Shown here: positions 25,601-38,161 of the stretch, one piece after another
Numbering within the stretch: the stretch's first letter is position 1
Layout of the letters: every line of letters starts with the position of its first letter
Assembly (NCBI RefSeq): GCF_020921035.1
Contig: NC_063159.1
Location: 9,712,501-9,776,500 of the forward strand
Reading direction: 5' to 3'
Origin: Rhodamnia argentea
Lineage: Eukaryota; Streptophyta; Magnoliopsida; Myrtales; Myrtaceae
Length of the DNA stretch: 64,000 bases
Notes under the pieces: model-generated
What the model saw: the letters and a program-made list of their open reading frames with translations, nothing else
Database searches by the model: none
Told to the model about the DNA's origin: nothing
Made by a program: the position numbers and the translations under genes

Positions 25601-28600
25601 GATTGATATCTCGAAAGGTGGTTTATGATTTTGCCCAACCCATTATATTCTTACTAAAGGCACCTTTCAATTATTTTCCAAAAACCAGGTTGACTGCGTG
25701 AAGTTGTAAATTGAGAAGCACATTGTTTCTTTGTATTAGCTGGTATGGTGGAAAACTGATTAAGAGATGTGGGAGAAATTGGTTGCATAATTTCTTTAGT
25801 AACAATCCTTCTTGTAGCAAAAATAAGAACAATGAACTTTAGATTAATCCTTCTTGTATTAGCTGATATGGTGGAAAACTGATTAAGAGATGCGGGAGAA
25901 ATTAGTTGCATAAGTTTATTCAGTAACAATCCTTCTTGTATAAAAAATAAGAGTAATGAACTTTAGATTAATCCTGGGATTGAACTTTGAAACATCAGCG
26001 CTATTTGGTTATTTGAAACATTTCACAGTGCTCTATGGTTAGGAAACATTTTGGTTTTAACTTGTCATTTTCCATGGAAGTAAAGTAACTGGTTTGGGAA
26101 CATGTTTGGTAGCCTACCCTGTTTTAGTTTCCTTGAATATCAGAGAACAAGAGAGTGCTGATTTCACTATGTTCAAGCTGGAATAAGAGGAAGAATGAAA
26201 TTATGCGAACTACTTATCTTGTTTTTTTTTGTTTTTGAATCGTAATTAAAGTGAAATGCATGGAAGTATGTGGATTGTGTAAATTGTCATTGGTGCCAAG
26301 CATACTTTATAGGAAAAAGAAACGTGAAGATGAAAACAATTATTTTAAAAACTTTTCACTAAAACCATAGACAAAGAGTGAATTCTAGAACCAGACACCC
26401 ACAGGGGGGATCAGTTATTGGGTAAATTTCTATCTTTGAATTGTTGAAGCCATCCAAGGCAACATCGATATTCTGCTGCCTCATGATTTCGTCATAAGCA
26501 ACTTGCACATTTTACTGCAGGCATTGGAAATGCAAGGTGAACATTCTGAAGCACTAGCTCACCTATCAAATATTTGTGTTCTTCACCAAATATTCCCTCC
26601 GAGAGACTTTTCTGTATGTTCCCTGTCAGAAACTTTATCAATTCCATGAGCTTTAATTCATCTTCAGAGCTGTGGTTCTGATCAGGAGCTCTAAACATGC
26701 AGATGTGACCAAAGTATCTTAGCTTGTTTCAACTGTTTACTTCAAATTAGCATAGATACACAGCTTTATGCATGTCCAGTTTATTAGCTGTTAGTAGATG
26801 CAGTTTTTGCTCTTAAAAGATAGCCTTTTTGTTATTTAATGGCATGATTATCTGAGCAATCTATATTAGTTGTAATTCTTATCCCTCTACTCCTTTTGTA
26901 GCCTGAGATGGAAATGGTGGCTCTGGGCCTCGAAAGACAATTAAAGCCGGAACAGAGGGAGTATCTACTGAACATGCTTGTCGGCGTTTGTGGTGAAGAG
27001 CGACCTAAAAGTCTGGGAGAAGCATTGGGTTTGGTATGGTCTCTTTACGAGGACATTATGAAGTTTCTCTTGTGGGACTTCTTTGGCTATTAGGCAAGTT
27101 GAATTTGTTAGGTGCAATCGGCACTTGAAAACTTGTTAAGAGAATACTCGGAATAACTCACCAACCAATAGTCATCAGTTAGCACATTTAGCATAACATT
27201 GCATTTCTCCCCCACCCCACCCCGTATTGTGCTTGGCCTTCGCTGAAACTCGAAACGACACGTGATCACCATAAAGTAGGTAGTAGGAGTGTGTGCAGGG
27301 CACAAGGTAGGAATAGTATTTTGCCCTGGGCTGGAACTTTGTTGGGCAAAATATAGCAAGACGGTTTCGTACTGAATTTCCCAACCTTGTAACCATGGAA
27401 CAGACATAAATTACAGTAGAAAGTACTCTAATGATCCTCATTCTATAATTCCAAGCTTACAAGAATACTCATTTGCAACTCCAACTTTTTAGGTTAATAG
27501 GAAAAGAGGAATGCTTGTGTATTTAGAGGAAACAGATAGGGAATATTTCAAATCATAGGTAAATATTATTAGGTTTGTCAGACCTGGAAGAACGCGTATC
27601 CGTCTTAAGGAAATGGGTTGTGGATATCATGAATAGCAGATAAATATGTCCTACCGCGTTACGGTACATTTCCATACGGTGCTTGCACAGGTAGAGATTA
27701 GTATGATCTCAAGTGCAAACTTCCCTGTACATAAAACTTGCTAATTTTTTAAGAGTTTGTTTTCTTTGATACTTTCCTTAAAGTCAATCCTACCATAACA
27801 TTCGACCCAAAAAAAAAATAAAATCCTACCATAACGGTTTTGATCGGTTCTGCTCCGTAGGTGCCTTGCATACCCTAAATGTTACTGGACATTCATTCAT
27901 GCTTTGGCCTCCTTCTCAATTTGTGCTTCTATCCTAGCAGCTTTGGATCTGCTTGGCTTTGTTCAATGATTTTTCAATTTTTGCTCTTGTAGGAACTCTC
28001 TCTGGATGATGGTGCTGGTGACCACTATGAAAGAAGCCTTTCGTAGTATTAGGTAGAAAGAAAACAATAAGTTGGCTTTTGAGGGGTACAAGAGCAACTG
28101 TACGTTGTATTCTTTTCATACCATTCTTGTCAGAAAAACACCCTGGCAAATGGAGTGATCGGTCTTCAATAAACATCTATTTGACCTATAGAAGTCACTG
28201 TGAAGTGGTTGGTATAGTTCCGCCTGCTGTTCCATCACTTGTTTCCCCTTTTACCTCTTTGTGGCAACACCTTTTATGCTATTCCTTTCATCAGAAGTCA
28301 GCTGAACCCTGGGTTCTTTTTTGGAAATATCCTGATGTTCACTCATGCAACGACGATGATCCTTAGTTCCTTACACCCGTTTCGGGCGAGTGCACTTGGC
28401 CATTTGTTCTTGATAGGGGCAATCTAGCCTTCTTAGTCGTGATCATGGAAGCCAACACAGTCGTTCGTTGCTACTTTTTTCGGGGTGGGGGGTGTTTTGT
28501 TGTCTATGCTTTTATGTATGGGCACATCCCAGCCGATGGCTGGGGACTGTAGGGATTGTGTTCGCAGTAGAGTGGACATAGGGTTATAGCAGAAGCCAGT

Positions 28601-29522
28601 CTTGAATTGTGAATGAAGAGAACACTGAGAAGTAGGTTTCCTTGATGTTGTGAGGGGGAATCGTCAATAGAAGTCCTGGACTTGGCAGTTTGAGAGAGAG
28701 AGAGAGAGAGAGATGCCATGAACACTATTTCATCGAGTAGAGTTGCTAAATTCATTTGAATTAAATATTGGAAAAAAATGACACAAGTTGTCCTTGAACT
28801 TTGGCAAGATGTGCAATGTGGTCTTTGAATTTTTAATTTATTCAAAGTAATATATGAACTTTAGCCCAATGTGCGATGTGTCTCCTAAACATTAGTTTGT
28901 TCAATATAGTATGTAGATTTTTTGTTTTTTTTTTTATGATGTTTAACTTGGTTCGCGGACTAAATTAAAATGTTCAATATTGTTTATGAACTTGAATTCA
29001 TGAGAAGATAATATTAGACATTTTCACATAGTTTAGGGACTAAATTAAACAAATTAAAAGTTCAAAGATCACATTACTCATTGAACTATAGTTCAGGGAT
29101 CACATTGAACAAATTAAAAATTTAAGGACGACATTTTTCGGCAAAAAATAAATGTCAAATGAAGTCATGTGGGACTCTCCATTTAACTGGATCTGTTCTG
29201 AGTATTTGTGATGTAGTTATACTATATGCTCTGTATCTTCTTCACTGAACGGAGAACGCTGCATATTAGATTTTTTGAAAGTTGATAGCGAAAGGGTAAT
29301 GACATTCTTGTTTATCCAGTTGAACTTGGGGGCTAAGTTTATCTATTTAAGGGAAAAGTGCCCTTTGTTTCACTTTAATGAGCATTCACAAATTAGCCTT
29401 GCATAAATAAAATCTCTCCAATATGGTTACGAGGGACATTATAAGACATCCCATTAACATGCTGTTCTTTTTGGTTTTTGCAGTTCTTTGATCGTTACCG
29501 AGGGAGACGTGTGACTGTATAG
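22657..29522 (+). CDS. Conserved plant protein of unknown function, probably plastid targeted
   Basis: Seven exons: 22657-23515, 24334-24389, 25024-25133, 25223-25382, 26521-26613, 26902-27033 and about 29484-29522, giving 482 aa. Residues 1-85 are Ser, Arg and Pro rich with Ser and Pro runs, as in a plastid transit peptide; one hydrophobic segment at about 157-184 is a likely membrane span. The C-terminal half is well ordered and probably helical: EWWP, YYQREANRLVRE, LRRICRTSGIRVSFGTENTRDSFYRVSVDFVLN, EIDGEDPRQFLAGLAGNIGLETIRAARIVSAAVAARTRS (shown in parts), PEMEMVALGLE, NMLVGVCGEE. I recognise this as a family conserved in plants but know no function for it. Exon 4 uses the acceptor tatag before 25223, not the cttcag 8 bp later, because only that keeps frame. 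An in-frame ATG at 22492 would add 55 residues and was judged less likely. Confidence 0.8.
22695..22733 (+). repeat. CTC/TCC triplet microsatellite coding a Ser run
   Basis: A run of (TCC)n within exon 1 of the unknown plastid-type protein encodes a poly-Ser stretch at about residues 14-24. Such runs vary in length between individuals; the antisense frame is an artefactual Glu run. Confidence 0.8.
25731..25975. repeat. Tandem duplication, two copies of about 123 bp
   Basis: The unit starting TTGTATTAGCTGGTATGG at 25731 recurs at 25854 (TTGTATTAGCTGATATGG) and both copies carry 'ggtggaaaactgattaagag', 'aacaatccttcttgta' and 'aatgaactttagattaatcc'. It lies in intron 4 of the unknown plastid-type gene and has no coding sense. 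Confidence 0.85.
28688..28712. repeat. GA microsatellite
   Basis: Simple (GA)n run inside the last intron of the unknown plastid-type gene. Confidence 0.9.
28780..29135. repeat. AT-rich foldback/MITE-like repeat
   Basis: The left part (ctttgaatttttaatttattcaa) and the right part (ttgaacaaattaaaaatttaag) are near reverse complements, with further paired phrases inside (tagtttagggactaaattaaac and its inverse). The whole can fold back on itself. It sits in the 2.45-kb last intron of the unknown plastid-type gene and shares phrasing with 8105-8330. No target-site duplication was established. Confidence 0.5.
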
Positions 29523-30252
29523 TTCTGTACTCGCAAAGCTGGCGATACTTCTCGTTTTTGTGTCTGCTTTAAGCTCCCCATGGAACATATGGAATTGTGG
29601 ATAAAAGTAGTCATGACTCGTGCGATATGAATGAAAGGAGGAAGAAGGAAAGGTTGCGTGATGATAGCGGGATCAGTACTGTAGTGTCTCTTTCCTTCGT
29701 TTGGTGGTGGGGATGTTCGACCCTCACTGACTGCATCCCTTGGGCATCTTTTCCCTCATAAAAGGTGAACAACAGATTTGTTACAAGAGCTGTAATCTAA
29801 ACTTCCATGGCACTCTCCATATACCAAAATTCAGCTTCGCTCCATTTTTCGCCTTTCTTTCAGACAGTCAATTTTCATTTCAAGTTGACTCTCTTCCTCT
29901 CTCGGCGAGCGTGCGGGGTTTGAACAAGAGAAAATTTTCCTCAGTTCTTCTATGCGTGTTTCATCTATCCATCCGCTTTAGATGTATATTATTATTCCCT
30001 AGGCTGGTTAACGATGGCTTTCTTTTGGCAATGTCCATAACTCATGCTCCATTTGCTCGGAAACTGGGTTGTAATTGAGATATTTGTTCCTTAACAATGG
30101 ATGTACTCAACCCAATTGAAGCCTGGGAAGCACTCGTACATACCGCAAGACTAGCACCATTCGCAGAAAGTCAATACAAAACATGAGCTTAAACGTACTA
30201 TAAGGGTTTCAACTGCAGAGTAGAGCACAGCTGTAGCAGTAGTAGAAAAGCT
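29523..30252. other. Convergent intergenic region with two 3' UTRs
   Basis: Only 730 bp separate the stop codons of two convergent genes, so both 3' UTRs probably lie here and could overlap. No independent gene is supported; the 112-aa open frame at 29740-30078 has no recognisable domain. Confidence 0.55.
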
Positions 30253-33200
30253 TCAGTTTTCTGACTGGCCGAAATACCTCCCGGAAATGGTGGCCAGAAT
30301 ATTCAGCATTATAACTTCGCCGTCCATTTCAGCCTTCTGCGCTCGCAAGCTCGCACATTTCCGGAGCAAACTCCGAAGAGATGCACAAGTGTTAGAATCC
30401 AATGGGGTGTCCACCGCCGCGCACAGAGCAAAGAGCCACAGACAATCGTTTCTTGAAAGAAGGCTCGCGGCCTCCACGGAGTCTATGCGTTTTCTGAGCA
30501 TGGACACCCTAGCTACCGAGTCCATCCCAAGTATTGTGAACAACATGGGGTCTTCACTTTTTTCACTGCCAAGATATTCCCGGCCAGGATTAAGGACTGC
30601 TTCATCAACCTCCCGAGCAGTTTGACAGTCGTTCAAAATTTCTGAAGCATTGCTTTTGGGATGTTGAACAGGGTACTTCTGCACAACCTTGATCAAAGAA
30701 TGTAGTTTGCCTGAAATTTCAGCACTGGCACTCTCAACACTCGACAACGCCTGTAAAATAAGGTAACCATGATCACTTTATTTCAGTTAACAAACAACAG
30801 AGTGCAGGATGGCAAAATACGTTGTCACCTACTAGCACGCACAAGATTTCAACTGAGACTTCACCAGGAACAGAAACTATCGATAATAAGTAATCAAGCT
30901 AGCACAAAGATCAGCACCCCACATATATATGTAGATATAAGGAGCCTACCCTCCTCAACATTGAAAAATCCTCAAGAAAAGCGTCCTCCCATTGTTTCAG
31001 TGGCATCAAATGCTCTGGACACTTGGCAATCTCAGGTATTACAGGCATGTAAGTGCTCTGTTCTTTGTGTAATTTACTCTGGTCAAGCTTAGCTACCTTC
31101 ACATTTGGAATCTGTGCGGCTTCCCACCTAAGACAAGACAATGCATGCACAATCAGAGCCTTGCCAAAGGTCTAAGACTAGTGCGAGAACACTAACAATT
31201 CTTCTTTCAAGTTATCAGCAGTGAAAACCATTTGAAGGATTGGCAGCATCAGAAAGCAAAAGAAAAGGAAGCTGCCACTACAAGTCATGTTCAATAGGAG
31301 GGTGAGAGGTTGTACGATAGTCATTGCTATCGTACATCCATGCCTTGCTAGACTAATGTGCGGGGACTATTGGCACGAGCTGCCATCATTTTATAAAACC
31401 GGCTTCAAAAGTTGCCAATATCAGCTTCGTACAAAGCCTGATTATCAATGGAAGGAAAGCTTCTCACCTAGACGTAGTCATTGTATCTTGTCTTTTAGAT
31501 GTAGCATGCACATTTGTGGGCCATATGAGCCAACAGGTGTCAACCATACAGTGGTCATATCAAGCCATTTCTTTGCTCTCTAACCCTAATTCTTGGCAAT
31601 GCTAGAAGAATAACCTGGTGAGAACCTATATTATAGTTCAAGCACATTGTTGGAACTATCATGTTTGTATGGTGCCCTTATGATAGTATTCATAAGAGAC
31701 AGCTAGCCAAGGCACTTTGCTTTCCTTTTCTTTCTTCAATTCTTTGCATATCACTACATAGTAGCTACTGATAGCAAAAAACAAAAAAAGAGCCATCATG
31801 GAACTAAGGTAACACTCAAAGAAAGTAGATGCTGCTTTTAGGTTTCTACCTCCCGACATTAATTTTACCACTAAACCTAAAAGCTGGAAATGCAACCGCC
31901 AGAAAAGCACTAAGTGGTGTGTACAACCAAGCTGCCCCACGACTTGTTAAAGAGGTCCCTAAAAAAGTGATCACACAGTTGGACAACATGGTGCATACTT
32001 AAGATATATACTTTCTGCGCTAAGTCTAAAGGAGCTCATTTCATGTTTGCCTTGTGCATCCTAATCAGACGAAATACAGATGGGCATTTTTTTAGGCTGG
32101 TGAAGTGAAAAATAATATGAAAGGAACCTCGTTCCTCATGAAAAGGAAGTATCCACTCCACAAGATGAATCCTATCACCCATCCATTAGTTATTATCAGC
32201 CTGAACAATGACCACCATAAGCATGCTCTCAGTTAAATTGATTCCTCAACCTCATTAGTAAAATCTAAAATGTGCAGTGAACTTAGATAACTTGATGCAT
32301 TACAGATGCTTGAAGAAAGAGGAGCATTACGCGACAAAGTATATCTGACTCTCCGATCCACAGACACAGCACAACCATATCTCTTGCTCTCCAATAACTA
32401 GCATATGTCATTCAAATGAATAATACAAGAGTCATGATATGAGAGACATGGTTTTAGAAGATCAATTTTAAGGCTGGTCTAGAAGGATCAATTTAAGGCG
32501 AGTGTGAAGGCAAAAAAAATCTGACAAAATTTCAGCATTGTAAGCTCTCTTTGGTGGTCCTCAAGTATCAATCAAGTGTCACGACGGTCACGATACCCGC
32601 TTTCAAAGTGTATACCATATACATCATTCCAATTTTACCCACTCTTAACTTTAAGATCACTCTTGATGATACAATCGACCCCACTACATATGGTAAAATT
32701 GTCAGCTGGTTTTATACAAATTATTGCATATTCCTTTACTTTCAATGTGGAAGGTTGATAGGTTAAAAATTACTATAAGGTCTTGACTGGGTTAAGGCTT
32801 TTGGAATCATAGGAAAAAAAAAAAAAAAGACAATACCATTACTTTAATTGACTAAATTCACATTGACTAAAAACTGCTAAAAGAGCCACTAAATTTCCAT
32901 AATGACCGTACAAGATAGTTTAAAGGTACTGCGCGCCAAACTTACAAACTCACTAATCCCCTCTTTTGTTGCTTTCTCGATGAGCGAAACACCACCGCTT
33001 CCCATACCACATATCTTAGCATACAATTATCTAGTAAAATATGTCTCTCTCTCGCAATCTGCACACAATTGTAAGGTGCACAACATCACTCAACATGGGA
33101 GTCCCTCAAATATATTTTCATATCATTGCACTTCATTGCTACCATATCGTCCTAAATTTCATATCATTGATCTTCTTCAAGGTCACCACCTATGCACGCA

Positions 33201-36200
33201 CTCTTCACAGGCCCTTTAACCGTGAGCATGTTAGCACTTCTACTAATCCCATCTACTCACTGAGCATCTACAAACCACTGTCTCACATCTCTAGAACTTA
33301 CTGATATTGTCTAACTTACCCAGTCTTGAAGCAACACCATCTTCCTCTCTGCCTCTCAGTTCTGATATTTATAAGAAAATTTATGTCTTCAGTTGAAATT
33401 TACTCTCGGACGATAGTCCATGAAGCCTTTGCTCTCGACCATAATAATGTTTCTGTCATTCACTCTCCTCACATAACTAAATAGTACTGAAAATTGCAAC
33501 AGAAAGGGTGTGGGGAGGAAAATTAGCAAACATTGTTGAGAGAACTGTACTTATTCAATGTCTAAGATGATTAAGAAACATATACCTGACCCGCCTAAGA
33601 AACTCTAACCCATCTTCTGGAGGCCCAGAATCAAAGTTGGGTTCTCCCTCAACCAAAAAGGCTGGTCTTTGGATGCTAGCAAAGTATTCATAACTGTTGT
33701 CACTATCTTCCTCGCCCCCTTCTTCTATAATATCAACATCTTCACAACTAATATTTTGGCCACAAGCAGGATCCAGATCCATACAGTTTGTTTCACTGTC
33801 CTCTGTGTTCTCTAGTACAACACCAACCTGTTCTTTACACCCTTCACCTGAAAGTAATGACAAAATCCAAGTTTTCTTAAAAGAAATTGCTTTGCATCGA
33901 GAGGAACATAAACATAGAACAAGGGATATATCCAAATCCAAGCTGTGTAGAATAAGAGTAACAACGTCCCACATGTCATTGAGAAAGGTAACAATGTGAA
34001 TGCATGCACTGCTGTGAAAACCAGTTCTATTTACAAATGAATTGCTTGTGCTGATTTCTTTACATTTCCACCACATTTTGGATGAACAAAGATGTCTGCC
34101 TATACTCCTAGGGTAGCAGACAGTAGCTTTGAATGTACAACAGCAAAGTAATCAAGAGACATATGACCAATTTGTTGCATATAGGGTCTTTAGTGTGGGA
34201 ACAAAGTAATTCATGTCATTCCCTCTTGCACTTCCAGCAATTGCACCTGTTCAGAACAGAAATTTGAACCATCAAATTGACACATCAGGCAGGTGACTAT
34301 GTAAATGATTGTTTTAAGAAAGGAATTATAAAGTGATTTTTGAGTTTTAATATAATCAAAACAAACAGCGGAAAGTATTAATTCAAACATGGTAGAATAA
34401 CAATGACACAGGATACAAAAGAGAACAGGGAAGTAATCAGGCTTAATCTGATCATCCTCAATAATAGACCTTTACTGGATATAAACAAGAATAATTACTG
34501 AGGATGCAAATCATCTAGGAAACATCAACTTCATAGATGTTATCAACGCAACCGCAGATGGTGTCATTAATTTTAGCAAATTCACTCAATCTCCACAAAA
34601 GAAAAGAAAAATGAAACGAAACCAGAATTTGATAAGGATGAAAAGGGAGGAAAAAGAAGATCGTGATAAGAAACATCAGTCTGCCTTGTCATTGGCAGAC
34701 TAAAGCAACCACGAAGAAATTGAGTTGTCAAAATAATATCCACTGCATACTCAAAAGCCCATCCCCGTACAACAGCATTATCAGAGAAATTTCATTCGGT
34801 TGCATCTCTCAAATTTAAGAAACACAATCGGACCAAATCCTGAGGTTCTGAAGTGATGCACATCATAAGGATATTTCTCCCAGAGTTTTTCATCAGCTTT
34901 ATGTAAATAATAGTTAAAAGGTCCTTGAACACCAAAAAAAACAAGATCACACAACATTGTCTCTAGAGGAACAACAATCTAGAGTACTCTTCTAGTGAGA
35001 AAAAAAAAATTAAGCATCTTATCATAGTATAATATTCTCAAACCGAAAAGCGCGTCTTGCAATTTCAACCCAATGAAACAGCTGAAGGAGATTAGCAGAG
35101 GACAAGGTGCAGAATGCACACTGCAAACAGAACCAGAGATAACGTTTTGCAAAAATGAATTGTTTCCTATATGCAAATTCCAATGTTGTGTGATGATTAA
35201 CGCTAACCACATAATGAAAATTGAAACAGGTAAGACACTGCAAGAAATCTGTGTGTCCAAGATGCTGGAAACCAACTTGAGCAAAGACGACCTTCATCAA
35301 TTCAATTTCAACCTTCTCTTTTAATTCAAAAGTAGCATTATTTCAGTGCAGCCAAAGGAAGAACACTGGTCAAGTTACTACAGTAATGATACTCACCAAG
35401 AATACCAGGATCCTGCGCCCTCCCAAGGGACTGACGCTGGCAATGATAGCTCAAAGTAGACTGTGCCCAATGCTTAGAGCTTGCAAGGTTTGCATACTCT
35501 CTTGCCACAGGGCCCAGGCCATCATAAATCTTTCTCCAAAACTTTGGTTGTTCTGAAATATTAACAAACCTCAGGGCCTCCATTTCTTCCCTCAAGTACC
35601 TTCTTATGGTTCCGTCACCCTCTGTTCGACAAGCATCTACAGGTTCATCGAAAAGCACTAAATTGTCTCGCTTTGCACCTTTCCCTTTCCTCCGAGGACC
35701 TCTAGTCTTCTTTACATCTGCCACTTCTTTCGCATTTTTATTAGCATTTCCTTCAGAGCATCTTGTAGAACTTGCCACCATTCCCATCTCCTTGTCACCC
35801 CCATTTACAATTCCAGGGAACGAGAGGGGTTCAATCAATGCAGTATCATCAATGACTTGAATCTTCAAAGAACGTCCAAGAGAGCCATCGATTCCGTTCT
35901 TGCCTTCCATGTCGTCACAAGTATACACCAACTCCCCAGAAATTTTGTTTCCATCAGTCGCAACCCCTATCACATCAATAGCGGGGGATTCATCAGTGAC
36001 AAACTCTGACCGGGCTACCTCTCTGAAGATTGACCCACCTTCAAGATCATTCAACAACTGCTGCTTTTTAATTTCCAACAGACCCGCAGATACTTTGCCA
36101 TTACCAAGAAACTCCCCATCGCCATTCAGATCCAAAGAAGACTGGTTACCCATCGCTTCGAAAACAGAGCCCCTCTTGGCTTCCTCCGCGGAGTCCTCCT

Positions 36201-36516
36201 CAATGACTTCCTGGAAACAGACGGACCCCCGCGCCTTCGGAGAACTCGACGTGCCCATCACGTTCACAATACTCGCACAAACTTCCGCGGACAACGTACC
36301 CAACGCGCAGTCACGCGATTCTTGCACTTGGCACGAAGTTTCGATCGAGCCCTCGACACCGGAGGCAGTGGCCGGTGGTCCATCGCGCCCTCGTTCATCA
36401 GGCGAAGCAGAGCCCAAGGTGCCATGGCGTTCTCCGATGGAAGAAGGAAGACGTCGGGTGATTTCGGACGATGGAGAGAGCGGAGTTATGGGAGGTGAAT
36501 CGATGCAGTCGGCCAT
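30253..36516 (-). CDS. GEMIN2: Gemin2/SIP1-family snRNP assembly protein
   Basis: Core subunit of the SMN complex that loads Sm proteins on U snRNAs; the plant homologue is linked to splicing control. Four exons on the minus strand: 36516-35397, 33847-33586, 31127-30950, 30750-30253, in frame, 685 aa. The SIP1 domain is in the last three exons: PPEDGLEFLRRVRWEAAQIP, NVKVAKLDQSKL and, near the end, NDCLWLFALCAAVDTPLDSN and LNILATISGRYFGQ, which line up with human Gemin2. Exon 1 encodes a long plant-specific acidic/Ser-rich N terminus with a basic cluster KKTRGPRRKGKGAKR (residues 269-283, likely nuclear localisation) and a conserved block FWRKIYDGLGPVAREYANLA. The protein is more than twice the human length because of this extension. 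A GA run lies in the 5' leader at about 36527-36541. Confidence 0.9.
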
Positions 36517-37502
36517 GTCGATTTTAGAGAGAGAGAGAGAGGGGTTAAGATAGGGGTTTAGGAGCTTCTCAACAGACGCAGTTAGGATGAGATGGAGACG
36601 GAGATGGAGTCATTTCTTTGTGTGTATTTATAATAGTTTGAGCCTTTGAGGTGAAGGAGATCTTCACTAGCATTTAGGCGTGTTAAAAGAAAAAAATAAT
36701 AACAATAATAATTTGATAATTCTTTCGATTTCGAAAAATGATACGCTATTTCGGAAACCTAAGAACTCAATCGTGCATATAGATCAACAAGTATATCTTG
36801 AGTTGGTATTCAGCAGAGGTGTGAGAAAGAATTGCCTTGGAGGTATGCAAATATATATTAGATTAGCTTACCGAACAGTTTATCAAGCAAAGACAATTAG
36901 GCCATGCAACGATTGAATTACTCAAGGAGAACCATTAGCAAAAAGGCTAGCATCGGATTAAGTCCTAACTTAAGCTACAAGAGATGGTGACTAAGTCTAA
37001 GCACATCAAGCCAATGACTTTGAGGACTCAGGTAAACCAATCAAGTTATCATGGAAAATAAAAAAGTGACTTTATCTGTCAATTTCTCCACTATCACTCT
37101 TAGAAAGTCGAATTCTATCGAACTCTATCTTACGTAAAACACGTACATCCAAATTGCTTTGAATGGGGGTAAACCATCATTGCAACGAGTTCGCAAAGTG
37201 ACCAATACCGGCAAGATCCCGAATTGAAATTGGCAAAGAAGTGAGTAGATGATGATAATGAGATCAGACTTCACGAAATATTTTGGGTGCTCATAAATTA
37301 TTTAAATTCATAAACCTTGCACTTTAAATAATCTATGTTAACTTAGTAAAAAGTCTCTTTCACCTTTGAAACTGGCGATAGGAAAATGGAAAAATAAAAT
37401 TACGTATCGACCAAAAGCTGAAAGTCATTTAATTTGGTGTGCATGTGCTATAAAGGAATGTCCGTCTTGTCTTATCCAGTGATTGCTGAAAAGACCTCAG
37501 AA
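36517..37502. other. Gemin2 promoter side and spacer
   Basis: The first 150 bp hold the Gemin2 5' leader on the minus strand, with (GA)n at about 36527-36541. The rest is AT-rich, without any supported gene. Confidence 0.5.
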
Positions 37503-37790
37503 GTTTCCCTTGAACGCCTAGGGATAACGGCAATGGAGCTTCTCAAGCCCCAGGTCAATTGGGGGGGGGGGTCCATTCTCCGTTTCAGTTCAAACCAATT
37601 GCCATACTCTTTACCTGCTTTTGTTAAAGCAGGCCCTCCTTCAAAACTTCCCTTGGCCGCCGAGGGATAATGGCAGTGGAGCTTCTCAAGCCCTGGGTCA
37701 AATGGGGGCCCATTCTCCGTTTTCAGTTCAAACCAATTGCCATACTCTTTACCTGCTATATGTAAAGTAGGCCCTCCTTCAAAATTTTGG
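37503..37790. repeat. Tandem duplication, two copies of about 143 bp
   Basis: Copy 1 (37503-37645) and copy 2 (37646-37790) share 'atggagcttctcaagccc' or close variants, 'ccattctccgtt', 'cagttcaaaccaattgccat' and 'gcaggccctccttcaaaa'. Copy 1 contains a run of about ten G at 37561-37570 where copy 2 has fewer. No coding sense; function unknown. Confidence 0.9.
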
Positions 37791-38161
37791 TGTTCCCTAG
37801 TTTGATTAGTACAAGTCCTTTCTCCAGCATCGTTTATATTTATGACAGCGAAAAATTGATGAACAGATTAACGAGACAGCCACAAAAGTTTTACTTAAAA
37901 AGAATAGAAGATATGTCCATAAAGACAGCTTAGACAAAAAAAGAAAAACTAACTGGGTCTTATGCCAGCACTGACTGAGTTAGCAGCTGCATCGCATGGA
38001 CCCCTCGCATCCTCTAGATACAATCTCCCGTCCGAGAACAACTCCTCCCATAATAACTCCGAGAAGTGGGAAAAAAAAACTCATCACATGTGCCAGAGAA
38101 CATGGAGCAAACTATGCATAGGATGATATTGCGTTGCAGAAGGATTTCGAATTCGTTTCGC
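37791..38161. other. Spacer and 3' UTR of the Pti1-like kinase
   Basis: No gene is supported. The sequence next to the kinase stop (38162) should be its 3' UTR on the minus strand. Confidence 0.5.

Noticed and set aside
33697..33999. 100-aa plus-strand frame
   Set aside because: Antisense of Gemin2 exon 2 and its intron; no domain.
35606..36553. Plus-strand frames of 84 and 217 aa
   Set aside because: Antisense of Gemin2 exon 1, which has homology and splice agreement on the minus strand.
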